This document shows positions 1-11,672 of a DNA stretch of 64,000 nt, piece by piece. This stretch comes from Euptelea pleiosperma (taxonomy: Eukaryota; Streptophyta; Magnoliopsida; Ranunculales; Eupteleaceae), in the NCBI GenBank assembly GCA_035048495.1, contig CM068548.1, positions 3,162,001 to 3,226,000 of the forward strand. The letters run 5' to 3'. The position numbers and the translations under genes are program-made. Each line of letters starts with the position of its first letter. Position 1 is the stretch's first letter. The notes under the pieces are model-generated. The model ran no database searches. It was given only the letters and a program-made list of their open reading frames with translations, and was not told where the DNA came from.

Positions 1-990
1 TTAAAAACTAGATTCATAGAGGTTTTTAGGAAAAATAAATAGAAAAATATTCAGATTCAAAATATAGGTCAAAACTCTTAATTAATTGGGCTGGACAGAA
101 TTCGGGATACAGAAAAGTCCCACACATTTGAAAAATCATAACTTAATCAATACAAATCAGAAAAATACAAACTCAAGGGTTATAGAAACTAAATTGATAG
201 AGGTATCTATGAAAAATAATTAAAAAAATATTTAGGTTAAAAATATAGATTGAAATCTCAAGTGAAGTGGACCGTGTAAAATCTGAAATTCTGGGTTTTA
301 CAGAAAAGTCCAGCACGTTTGAAAACTCATAACTTAATCAATATAGATCAGAAAAATAAAAACTCAAAGGTTCTAGAAACTAGAATGATATAGATATCTG
401 TGAAAAATAATTAGAAAAATATTTAGGTTAAAAATATGGATCGAAATCTCAGTTAAAGTGGACCGTTTAAAATCTGGAATTCTGGGTTTTACAGAAAAGT
501 CCAGCATATTTGAAAAATCATAACTTAATCAATACAGATCAGAAAAATATAAACTCAAAGGTTATAGAAATTAGATTGATAGAGGTATCTGTTAAAAATA
601 ATTAGAAAAATATTTAGATTAAAAATATAGATCGAAATCTCAGGTAAAGTGGACCGTATAAAATCTAGAATTCTGAGTTTTACAGAAAAGTCCAGTAAGT
701 TTGAAAAATCATAACTTAATTAATACAAATCAGAAAAATATAAACTTAAAGGTTCTAGAAACTAGATTGATAGAGGTATCTATGAAAAATAATTAGAAAA
801 ATATTTAGGTTAAAAATATAGATCGAAATCCCAAGTGAATCGGACCGTGTAAAATCTAAAATTTTGGGTTTTTTTTTGTAAAGTCATACAACTTAGAAAA
901 ATCATAACTTAATCAATAAAAATCAGAAAAATATAAACTAAACGGTTTTGAAAAATAGATTCATAGAAGTATTTAGAAAAAATAATTATA
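1..990. repeat. About 191-bp tandem array inside the Tekay-like LTR
   Basis: The motif ACTTAATC/ACTTAATT recurs at 141, 332, 523, 714 and 907, giving steps of 191, 191, 191 and 193. Each unit is AT-rich and contains recognisable blocks (AGAGGTATCT, GGACCGT, AAAAGTCCAGC). The array continues beyond position 1. The same unit, inverted, fills 6510-8720. Confidence 0.9.
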
Positions 991-2299
991 AAAATATTTT
1001 AATTATGAAAATACAACGAAAATGATAAAGAACATAATTATCCGTTATAGGTACAAAATAGACGATGGCCCAACCCATCATGGTGGCCCAAAATAAAGAT
1101 CAACCCAATAAGAATAAAATAAATATTGTTGAAATTAATTTATAATGAGCATCAACCATTATCTAATGAAAGAGAAACAAAATCTTGAAGAAAAACAAGT
1201 ATAGGATGGATCAAGCGCACTTACCTCAAGGTTTCTTGAACTTTAATGAAAATCAAAAGTTTCTTCAAATTTGAAAGTCGTCGGATCGTCCTCTCCTCGG
1301 AGTATGTTCTTCTAATCGGAGTCCCCGTTAATTCTCCCTTCTTGCTCGAGTGCGATCGGTGCCCGGATGAAGGTTTAATGGAGCTTTCTCTATTCTTCAA
1401 TGGAGTTGGGTTTGTGAAAGCTTCTAAAGCTTTAGGGTTTTTAATAAATAGGTTTAGGGAAGGATTAGGGTTTCTATTTTGTTGAAATTCGTAATTAGCA
1501 AAGGGATGACTTTTTCAACCCTCAAAAACTTATATTTTACACTATTAATGGGTTAGGAATGGGCCCAAGGCCCATATACATCAATAGGCTTCATTTAAGA
1601 ATATTATTAAGCCCAAAAGGCTTCTAGATTGGCCATACGGCCCCACCCAACAATCATAACACAAATAATTATAAATTAATTCAATCAAACTATATTATAT
1701 AATTTAAAAGTCCATATAATAAGGTATCGACACATGTCACACACACAAATCATAAAAACGTTCAAAACCCTAGAAAAGTGTCAAATGACATTGGAATGAC
1801 CCGAAAGTGATTTGCGGGTCCCACGCTCCTATTAAATAAATAAAATATAATTAAATATTATTTTTGAAAAATATGCGAATCGTAGGAAGTTCAAAAATTA
1901 TAAAAATACTATTTTTGTCAAAATCTTCCACTAGAGTTTTTATGTCTTAGAAAAGTTCTAAATTTCACAAGTAAGTTGATAAGGATAAAATAGGAATATT
2001 TTTAGAGTCTCGGGCCCACAAAATAATTTTTTTTATAAAAGTTCTGTAATGTTAGCTAGGGAAAGAAAAAGTCTCCTGCAAGTTATGATTCATTATTTTT
2101 AGTAGGAATTTAGCCCTAAAGAGCAAGTTTCAAAAATAGCAGGTTTTTCAAAGTTGTCAGAATGAAATCAAATTAAATACACATACTCATACATGATATT
2201 AAACAATAAAAATAATAATAAGAGTTTGAAAAAGTTTCAAGTTTGCATTATTAGGTGAATTTACCATAATACCCTAGAACAAAAGTTCAGGGTATTACA
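1..2299 (-). mobile_element. Ty3/gypsy Tekay-like LTR, cut by the window edge
   Basis: Read on the minus strand, it begins at 2299 with TGTAATACCC, a common start for plant Tekay/Del chromovirus LTRs. Blocks at 1080-1240 and 1550-1620 match, in reverse complement, blocks at 6290-6440 and 5870-5940 of the plus-strand LTR at 5386, which fixes the family and the orientation. The far end lies outside the window, so a solo LTR cannot be told from a full element. No coding capacity is seen; the 79-codon frame at 1246-1485 is chance. Assignment to Tekay rests on LTR ends only. Confidence 0.65.
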
Positions 2300-2613
2300 T
2301 TTTCAGTTCAATTTATTGTCTTCATTATTTCGTAGGCTTTCGATGGTCCATAAATTCTCTCTCTAAAAATATCATGTTTTAAAGTGAACCACCACTCTCA
2401 CCCCTCCATCTTGTCTTTTTAGCAATTTATGTGAAAAATTTTATCATTTCATGCTCTGAATCGCGCTAATCCGACTAATCCCGAGTGCGGATTCGACTCT
2501 AACTTTTCACTGTGCAAGCAAGTTTCTATTTTGCAGGAATAAGTCTCGGATAATTACAAATGTGTTGATTTTAGAGTTTCCGTAACCAACGACGCAGAAA
2601 AACCCTACTTTCA
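2300..2613 (+). mobile_element. 3' end fragment of an Athila-like LTR
   Basis: About 170 bases ending in ACCCTACTTTCA match the conserved ends of the Athila-like LTRs at 13343, 57566 and 61749, including the blocks TAATCCCGAGTGCGGAT and CGTAACCAACGACGC. No tRNA-Asp primer site follows, so the fragment is cut off at its 3' edge as well as by the Tekay-like LTR on its left. Confidence 0.75.
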
Positions 2614-2739
2614 CTATGTCTCGAATAGATATTGAGAAAGTTCTTTTGTAATAATCCGATCTTTGATGTCGTTCCAAGTTCTATGTCTAAAGCAAATATT
2701 AATGAGATCTGACAATGAAATAAGTGGGGACATGAAGAA
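2614..2739 (-). other. Short block shared with 18000-18140
   Basis: This stretch, including TTTGATGTCGTTC and the following bases, resembles a block near 18007-18135 inside the large minus-strand Athila-like element. It leads directly into the copia gag remnant at 2740, so both sites probably carry pieces of one copia family. No gene is seen. Confidence 0.4.
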
Positions 2740-3530
2740 TTAGTGAGTCATCTTATGACTTAGAATGATTTTATAACCCTCAAAAATGATGAAATGTGAT
2801 TTTCTCTTGGGAGGAACCATGGTATCTCTCCTCTTTTGAAAACAATTCTTGTTCAGGTGACCTTTACCCCTATAGGAATTACAAACATACACATGTATAA
2901 CTGGTTTGGGTCTAGGTTGATCAACTTGTGGTGTGAAAGGAACTTTGGCTTTTATAAATTTAGTTCCTGAAGATGATGGGGTATCAACATATCCAAGTCC
3001 CCGCTTGTCTCCACATTTTTGTCCCACACTAAGAATCTCATTTAATTTCTCAGTGCTTTAAGAAATATATGGCAAGTCCTTTTTCAATTGCACTAGATCA
3101 AGTTCAAGTGACTTCCTCTTCTCCAGACATTCCTGATACTCAGTTTCAAGAAATTTAATTTTGTCTTGGAGGCTAGCTTTCTCTTCTTCGTGCTGTCTAA
3201 AAATAGTTTCATATTTTTCATGCTCACTTTCAAAAGACATTTTAGCATCCGTACAAGTTTGAAACTCGCATTCCAAGAACTTTTTTCTCTCTTAAAGAAA
3301 TTTCTTATCTTCCCTAAGCTGACCAACTAGCACAGATAATTTATTATTGTCTAGTTTACAAGCAGAATTTTCAGAGTCAAGAAATTCAACTCTATTAGTC
3401 AATTTCTTATTTGCTTTGGTCAGTCTATGGCTTTCTTTATATAGCTCTTGATAAACAGTATAAAGATCATCTTGATCGTCACAACGACTATTCACAGTGA
3501 ACCTTTCTTTTGGCATTTTTATAAATGAAA
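2740..3530 (-). pseudogene. Degenerate Ty1/copia gag
   Basis: Three minus-strand reading frames follow one another: 3292-3516, 3058-3276 (with an overlapping frame) and 2740-3027. The first two are rich in Glu, Lys and Leu and look like the coiled-coil part of a long plant copia Gag. The last has a degraded zinc-knuckle-like stretch (VYVCNSYRGKGHLNKNCF) in which the Cys/His spacing is not canonical. Stops and frame changes separate the pieces, so it cannot make a full Gag. It lies just downstream, on the minus strand, of an initiator-Met primer site and LTR, as expected for the 5' part of a copia element. SIRE-like is my best guess for the lineage. The rest of the element is missing to the left. 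Confidence 0.6.
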
Positions 3531-3592
3531 AAGAATAAACTAGTTTTTCAGGAATCTAAATTCAGGTGATTAAACCTTTTATAGAATAACCC

Positions 3593-3604
3593 GCTCTGAT
3601 ACCA
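3593..3604 (-). other. Primer-binding site for initiator tRNA-Met
   Basis: The minus strand reads TGGTATCAGAGC, the standard copia primer site complementary to the 3' end of initiator tRNA-Met. It sits two bases from the LTR end at 3607. Confidence 0.85.
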
Positions 3605-3606
3605 AT

Positions 3607-5261
3607 TGAAATTTCACCAGTCCGTTCTCTTTAACTCAATATACCTAGAAGGGGGGTTGATTAGGTATTTAAAATTAATTATACCTATATAGTTTTACTA
3701 GACGATTGTAAATGAATAAAATCGCATGCCTTAGTTGTTTGATAAAAGATTATCATAACCGACTCAAATCGAATATACCTCCGTTGTATATTTTCTTTTC
3801 GTCTTTTGATCTAATCAGAATATATTGCGGAATACAAACAAACAATCACACAAGACAAGAGATTTTTACATGGAAACCTTAGCCAAGGAAAAACCACGAG
3901 ACCACGTCCAGATAGAAAGTATCACTAACTGAAAAGTTAAACGAAACAAAGGTTACCTACGCAGCACCGTTGTAAATACAGCTTCCAACCCTAGCCAAGG
4001 CCTACTGCCGATGCGTCCACGTCCTCTGAATCAATGCTACGAATCCATACGCGGCCTTCGAGCTAAGAAGCCTTATCCGTTTATTCAGTTTGGTATACCC
4101 CAAACCTACTGTCGATCGGCTCTTCTGATCTTAATTCTCAACACTCCCGCCTTTGTAGAAGGTGAAGGATTCAGTACACCCTAAACCATAAGTTGCTCAA
4201 ATAGTGTTGAGTCACACTAGTACACTCAGGCTACTAGGTCGAATATAGAAGTGGAAGACCTAAGCTGAGGAAAGGATCAAGTTCTTGGCTTTGATCAAGA
4301 AGCTAACAAGATCACAAGATGTGAATGAAAAACAAGCTTCTTGCTCTTCGAATGGACACTCTAATAAATAAAACATTTTCTTCTCTCTCTTGAAGATTGA
4401 GTCACTCTGTGTCTCTGTGTGTGTATAGAGAAGGCATAGAAGGGTTCTATTTATAGAATTCTAAGACCCTGAGTAATGTGGAACGTGGGATGATGGAACC
4501 AAGAATTTCGGATCTGAGAAAGACCAATTCTGTGCATGGTCCAATCGATTGTACACTTGGTCCAATCGATTGGGCCATGTCCAATCGATTGGGGACAAGT
4601 GTCCAATCGATTGGGCTCAATAAGATTTCTGCTCCGAAGGCACCAATCGATTGCACAGGGTTCTCCAATCGATTTGACTTATATAACTTTCTATCCCGAA
4701 GACTCCAATCGATTTCACAGAGTCTCCAATTGATTGTGCTCAGATAGATTTTTGTCCCGAAGACTCCAATCGATTTCACAGAGTCTCCAATCGATTGTGC
4801 TCATATAGATTTCACTCCCGAAAGCTCCGATCGATTTCATAGAGTCTCAAATCGATTGTGCTTAAATAAGTTTCTGCCTCGTAGTCTTCAATCGATTACA
4901 CAGTGTCTCCAATCAATTGGGCTATGTCCAATCGATTGGGGATACATGTCCAATCGATTGGACTATCCCATTAGTCAATATTATTGACTTAGACTCGGGT
5001 CTGTTCAAAGACTAAGTTTGATCAAGATATTTTGTTCATTTTAATCAACTCCTATGGCCACTAAGTCACTTACCTTCCTAATCAAGCGTACACGATCGTT
5101 AACTGACAAATCGGCTGTTACTCAGATGACTCCTGTCGTCAATCGTCTGATTCTTGCTGTCTGTCTTATAGTCTTCACGTAGTTGGCAAAGTATGCGTAC
5201 CATGACATCTTCATACTACACTAATGCTCGTAAGAACGATTACAAGAATATTTTTATGTCA
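3607..5261 (-). mobile_element. 5' LTR of a truncated Ty1/copia element
   Basis: On the minus strand the LTR starts near 5261 (TGACATAAAA, uncertain by a few bases) and ends with TTTCA at 3607, next to the primer site. The length is about 1.65 kb. A minus-strand TATA-like stretch lies near 4448-4455, with a CT/GT-rich run at 4381-4430. The region 4541-4961 is a palindrome array described separately. The partner LTR is absent, so the element is a 5' fragment. Confidence 0.65.
4541..4961. repeat. Array of 16 CCAATCGATTGG-type palindromes in a copia LTR
   Basis: Copies start at 4541, 4562, 4581, 4603, 4643, 4665, 4705, 4726, 4766, 4787, 4827, 4848, 4887, 4909, 4928 and 4950. Spacings fall into two classes, 19-22 and 39-40 bases. 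The ends each have three close spacings and the centre alternates, giving a period of about 61 bases. A few copies vary by one or two bases. Confidence 0.9.
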
Positions 5262-5385
5262 ACGGAATCTTTGCCAAATTGAATATGAAAATATTCCTTA
5301 CATAGGATACATTAATGAATCATTTAAAAGATGTACTTCAAAAATTAATTTTTAAAAGCTAAAGATAATTCTACCCTAAACAAAC

Positions 5386-8300
5386 TGTAATACCCTCAAC
5401 TTTTTCAAAGGTATTTTTGACTTTTTATGAGATTTGACCAAGGTTGACTTGTTTACTTGACCTTATAGATGATTAATTAAAACTCTAATAAACTCTTATA
5501 CCTAATTGGTTTAGGACACTAGAGTCATCTAGGTCCGGGTATAACTTATTTTTAACTTTTATCGTATTTAGGGCATTTTGGATATTTTACTTGTTTCTTG
5601 TATTGTGTGGGTCATTGTGTGTGTTTGAACCATTCATTATATTCTAGTTAAACCCTAGGAGAGGTCCACCAAGTTATGGAACCTAACTCTAAGTGTAGGT
5701 TAAGTTTTGGACCATTTAGTGAGGTAGGTGCCCAAACCCTAATTGGGGTATGCCCTGATTGAGAGATGTTTGTGATGAGACTTTATTATTAAGCTACATA
5801 GGTTATATTATATTAATAATTATGTACCTAATATTTTGTAATATTATTTTATGTTTTAGAGACTTTTTGAGCTTATAAATAATCTTAAATGAGGCCTAAT
5901 TGATACATATGGGCCTTGGGCCCATTTTTAAACCATAATTAGCCTAAAATATAAGTTTTAGAGGGTTGAAAAAGTCAACCCTAGAAGAGTTACGAAAATC
6001 ACTTAACCCTAATCCTTATGAGACCTATTCCTTCATGACCTTCTATTTTATTTAAGCTCTCTTCCTCCACTATTCTCTACACTTAATATTGAACCTAAAA
6101 CTCAAGCCTTCATCTACACTCTTCCACCATTAACACCATCTCTCATTCTCCAATCATCACCAAACCTTAGGATAATGTTCATCTCCCTTCTCTCATAAAC
6201 ATATATCACTTTGGGAACAAAAGATCAACAAATGAGGGACTTTCCAAGCGATTCAAGAATTCTTAATTAAAGTTTAAGAAACCTTGAGGTAAATTTGTTT
6301 GATCCATCCTATACTTATTTTTCTTCAAGATTTTATTTCTCTTTCATTAGATAATGGTTGATACTCATTATAAATTAATTTTAACAATATTTATTTTTTC
6401 TTATTGGGTTGATCTTCATTTTGCGCCACCATGATGGATTTGGCCATGGTTTCTTTTACACCTATAATGGATGACTATGTTCTTTATCATTTTCGTTGTA
6501 TCTTTATGATTTAAATATTTTTATAATTATTTTTTCTAAATATCTCTATTAATCTATTTTCCAAAACCGTTTAGTTAGTATTTTCTTGATTTATATTTAT
6601 TTAATTATAATTTTTCTAAGTTGTTGGACTTTACAAAAAAATCTATAATTTTAAATTTTATATGGTCCACTTCACTTGGGATTTTGATCTATATTTTTAA
6701 CTTAAATATTTTTTTAATTATTTTTCTAGATACCTCTATCAATCTAGTTTCTAGAACCTTTGAGTTTGTATTTTTCTGATTTGTATTGATTACGTTATGA
6801 TTTTTCAAACGTCCTGGACTTTTCTATAAAACCCAAAATTTTAGATTTTATATGATCATATTAACTTGGGATTGCGATCTATATTTTAAATCTAAATATT
6901 TTTTTAATTATTTTTCATAGATACCTCTATCACTCTAGTTTCTAGAACCTTTGAGTTTGTATTTTTCTAATTTGTATTGATTATGTTATGATTTTTCAAA
7001 CATGCTGGACTTTTTTGTAAAATCTAAAATTCTAGATTTTACATTATCCACTTCACTTGGGATTTTGATCTATATCTTTAACTTAAATATTTTTTCTAAT
7101 TATTTTTTATAGATACCTCTATCAATCTAGTTTCTAGAACCTTTGAGTTTGTATTTTTCTGATTTTATTGATTATGTTATGATTTTTTAAACGTCCTGGA
7201 CTTTTCTATAAAACCCAGAATTCTATATTTTATATGATTATTTTCACTTGGTATTGCGATCTATATTTTTAATCTAAATATTTTTCTAATTATTTTCATA
7301 GATATCTCTATCACTCTAGTTTCTAGAACCTTTAAGTTTGTATTTTTCTGATCTGTATTAATTATGTTATGATTTTTTAAACATGCTAGACTTTTCTGTA
7401 AAACCCAGAATTCTAGATTTTACACGGTCCACTTCACTTAGGATTTCGATCTATATTTTTAACTTAAATATTTTTCTAATTATTTTTCTAAATACCTCTA
7501 TCAATCTAGTTTCTAGAACCTTTGAGTTTGTATTTTTCTAATTTGTATTGATTCCGTTATGATTTTTCAAACGTCCTGGACTTTTCTATAAAACCCAGAA
7601 TTTTAGATTTTATATGATCATATTCACTTGGGATTGCGATCTATATTTTTAATCTAAATATTTTTTTAATTATTTTTCATAGATACCTCTATCACTCTAG
7701 TTTCTAAAACCTTTGAGTTTGTATTTTTCTGATTTGTATTGATTATGTTATGATTTTTCAAACATGTTGGACTTTTTTGTAAAATCTAAAATTCTAGATT
7801 TTACATTGTCCACTGCACTTGAGATTTTGATCTATATCTTTAACTTAAATATTTTTCTAATTATTTTTCATAGATACCTCTATAATCTAGTTTCTAGAAC
7901 CTTTGAGTTTGTATTTTTCTAATTTGTATTGATTATGTTATGATTTTTTAAACATCCTGGACTTTTCTATAAAACCCAGAATTTTATATTTTATATGATT
8001 ATTTTCACTTGGTATTGCGATCTATATTTTTAATCTAAATATTTTTTTAATTATTTTTCATAGATATCTCTATAACTCTAGTTTCTAGAACCTTTAAGTT
8101 TGTATTTTTCTGATTTGTATTGATTATGTTATGATTTTTTAAACGTGTTAGACTTTTCTATAAAACCCAGAATTTTAGATTTTACATAGTCCACTTCACT
8201 TGGGATTTTGATCTATATTTTTAACTAAATATTTTTCTAATTATTTTTCTAGATACCTCTATCAATCTAATTTCTAGAACCTTTGAGTTTATATTTTTTT

Positions 8301-9321
8301 GATTTGTATTGATTAAGTTATGCTTTTTCAAATGTGCTAGACCTTTCTGTAAATTTTAAAATTTTAGATTTTGTCCGGCCCACTTCATTAAGGATTTTGA
8401 CCTATATTTTGAATATGAATATTTATTTATTTATTTTTTCTAAATACCTTTATAAATCTAGTTTCTATAACCTTTGAGTTTGTATTTTTCTGATTTATAT
8501 TGATTAAGTTATGATTTTTCAAATGTGCGGGACTTTTCTATAAAACCCAGAATTTCAGATTCTGTCCAGACCACTTAATTAAGGGTTTCGACGTATATTT
8601 TGAATTTGAATATTTTTCTATTTATTTTTTCTAAAAACTTCTGTGAATCTAGTTTTTAAATCCATTGAGTTTATATTTTCTAATTAATATTTATTTAGTT
8701 ATGATTTTTACAAGACAATACATTTTTTTGTAAAAAAACCTATTAATTATTAGTGGTTCGGTCATGATTATTAACTATTATTGTTTCACTTAAACTCGTG
8801 TGCATGGGGATTCCACCCATGTGTCTTGGATGCCTCATAGGGTTCGGTTAAGTATCTTGGATCCCTCTTTAGTATTTGACCTTGTATCATAGATCCCTCA
8901 TAGGGTTCGACCATGAAGTGTTAGATTCTCTTGTGGTTCCCACTAGTATTGTCCATCCGTCTTACTCGTGATATTTGATGATTGTTTACATGTTATTTAA
9001 TTTTAGTTCTATCCATATCATTACTTTTGATGTTAATATGTTTATTTTTTTTTATTCTTATTAAATGTTAAATAAATGTATTTATACCATATAACCCTAG
9101 TGTCATATTGTTGTCATACTATGATCATTACATCATTTCATAGGGACTGCATAAGGAAATGGGGTTGAAGTATATTATATACGTTTATATTGATTTTATC
9201 AATTAATCAGGGTTCGGTACCCTATGGTGAAAGGCCCCAGACGTTATTATATCCTGTAGATGGGTCGATGAGACTGCTCCTAGTGCGGGAAGGAGATGGA
9301 GACCATATGTGGTTATGGGTA
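5386..9321 (+). mobile_element. Ty3/gypsy Tekay-like LTR, truncated by an Athila-like insertion
   Basis: It starts TGTAATACCCTC at 5386 and carries the reverse complement of the landmarks in the LTR at 1-2299. After the 191-bp array come GGTTCGGTACCCTATGG near 9210 and a G-rich block, then it stops where an Athila-like LTR begins at 9322. The expected Tekay-type 3' end (GGGGCGTGACA) is not found. A CCTTGAGGTAA sequence at 6284 matches an inverted copy in the first LTR near 1213-1223. No coding sequence is present. Confidence 0.65.
6510..8720. repeat. About 190-bp tandem array with higher-order structure
   Basis: GTTATG-type landmarks occur at 6794, 6985, 7176, 7366, 7556, 7747, 7937, 8128, 8317, 8508 and 8698, steps of 189-191. 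Units alternate between an A type (GTCCACTTCACTTG) and a B type (TGATCATATTCACTTGGG or TGATTATTTTCACTTGG). The B types alternate too, so similar units return about every 762 bases. Confidence 0.9.
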
Positions 9322-10666
9322 TGATATTCGCTTAAAAGTGTATATTTTCCACTGTTATCTTCTAAGCGTTTTTACACTCTCCTACGTTAAAATGATCTAT
9401 TTATCTACTTTTCTACGTAAGAGTCTCTTTTGTTGCGTAGAACACACTTTTCTGGACGAAATGGTATATTTGCATGCATTAAACACATTTTTGGAAGTCT
9501 AGACATTGAGTCGTTCTGATAAAGTCTCATTATGCGCTTCTTCTGTCGCAGGAAACCCCGATGGGACAATTCTCGAGACTTGCGAGCCCACATCAATCAG
9601 GAAAGCCCATTATCAAAGCTTAAAGAGCCCACATGCTATGACTAGAAGATATGGGCTAACTATGGGCTGAATAAGATGACCAAAAAGTCAGCCCAAAGAA
9701 CGAAGAGAATAGGAGAGCCAATGACCAAGAGACGGACCAAAGCGTTTAAAGCCACATGAGTCAGCAAGGAATGATAGTCTACTCTACTGGAGAAGCGTGA
9801 GGATGGTCACAGTGAAGACCAGGGTTCCAGACCCTCTGCCAATACTTTTATCTCCATTTTCTGATACTTTCTCTCTCATCTCTCCTTATTCTCTCTCTCT
9901 CTTCATCTCTCGGTCCTCGAATCTACTGACCTAACCCCAGAACTCCTACCCATCGGCTCTATCTCATCTCCCTTAGCTTTCTGACCGTTGGATCTTCCAT
10001 CGGACCGTTGGATCTTCAATCGGACCGTTGGATCTCTCTAGATCCGTCGATCTACCAATCTGGGTCCCAATCAAGTCACCATCCATCCGATCGCCATCAG
10101 ACTGTCTGTCACATCATCTTGTGAGACGATGGACATCATCAATCCATGTGGGCCAGTAGCCGGGCCCATCATCATCGACCCGCTGTCCGACCAATTAGTG
10201 GACCCCGTGAATTTCAAAATAATTCTAATTAAATTTTAAAAAATGGGGGGTCCACTAAATGGGGACATTCCCCAAAGAAAAGTAGCATTTTACTTAAAAA
10301 ATAAAAAATAAAAAATAAAAATATTTTTTTATTTCAAAAATTCCCTAATTTTCATTAATGGAATCTAGGGAGCTTTAAAAGGGGAAGGAGAAGGGTTCTT
10401 TGGAACCCTAATCCCCCTCCAATCTCTTCCAATCCTTCCCCTTTACTCTTCCTCACGTTTTCCCTTCTCCCTCGGCCCCACTCTCCTCTTTCCTCCTTCT
10501 TCTCTTTCTTTTATTTTCTCTTCTTCTCCACGAATCCGGCGGGTTCTCCGGCGAGCTGGTGGAGCGCTGCCATCTTCTTCTTCTTCTTCTTCTTCTTCTT
10601 CTTCTTCTTCTTTCATCTTCTAATTTACTTACCGGAGTTGCAGGTAGCAACTCCGATCGTTCTTGC
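9322..10666 (+). mobile_element. 5' part of an Athila-like LTR
   Basis: It begins TGATATTCGC at 9322 and aligns with the other Athila-like LTRs (10667, 54951, 58922). It contains three copies of a 20-base GACCGTTGGATC repeat (9983, 10003, 10023), the B-box-like block at 9821-9838, a TTC run at 10576-10611 and a CGGAGTTGCAG motif. It is broken at 10666 by the next LTR. Its 3' end may partly survive at 13349-13846, but I could not confirm that. Confidence 0.75.
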
Positions 10667-11615
10667 TGATATTCGCTCAAAAGTGCTTATTTTAAGTAAT
10701 TATCCTTTTAGCGTTATCGCACTCTCCTACGTAAAAAGCTCTATTTATCTACTTTTCTACATAAGAGTCTCTTCTGTTGCGTAGAACACACTTTTCTGAA
10801 CGAAATGGTATATTTGCATGCATTAAACACATTTTCAGAAGTCTAGATATTAAGCTGTTCTGATAAAGTCTCATTACGCGCTTCTTCTGTCGCAGGAAAC
10901 CCCGATGGGACAATTCTCGAGACTTGCGAGCCCACATCGATCAAGAAAGCCCATTATCAAAGCTTAAAGAGCCTACAGGCCATGACTAGAAGATATAGGC
11001 CAAATGCGGGCTAAACAAGAGGACCAAAAAGCCGGCCCAAAGAACGAAGAGAGTAGGAGAGCCAATGAACAAGAGACGGACCAAAGCGTTTAAAGCCACA
11101 TGAGTCAGCAAGGAATGATAGTCTACTCTACTGGAGAAGCGTGAGGATGGTCACAGTGAAGACCAGGGTTCCAGACCCTCTGCCAATACTTTTATCTCCA
11201 TTTTCTGATACTTTCTCTCTCATATCTCCTTATTCTCTCTCTCTTCATCTCTCGGTCCTCGAATCTACTGACCTAACCCCAGAATTCCTGCCCATCGGCT
11301 CTATCTCATCTCCCTTAGCTTTCTGACCGTTGGATCTTCAATCGGACCGTTGGATCTCTCTAGATCCATCGATCTACCAATCTGGGTCCCAATCAAGTCA
11401 CCATCCATCCGATCGCCATCAGACTGTCTGTCATATCATCTTGTGAGACGATGGACATCATCAATCCATGTGGGCCAGTAGCCGGGCCCATCATCATCGA
11501 CCTGCTGTCCGACCAGTTAGTGGACCCCGTGAATTTCAAAATAATTTTAATTAAATTTTAAAAAATGGGGGGTCCACTAAATGGGGAGATTCCCCATAGA
11601 AAAGTAATGTTTTAC

Positions 11616-11672
<57 letters not shown>

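Noticed and set aside
1246..1485. 79-codon plus-strand frame
   Set aside because: Lies in LTR sequence with no motif; its counterpart in the LTR at 5386 is not open.
4447..4779. Frames on both strands over the palindrome array
   Set aside because: A repeated palindrome keeps several frames open at once; no protein logic.
5386..5400. Pairing 1-2299 and 5386-9321 as the two LTRs of one element
   Set aside because: They are in opposite orientation, whereas LTRs of one element are direct repeats.
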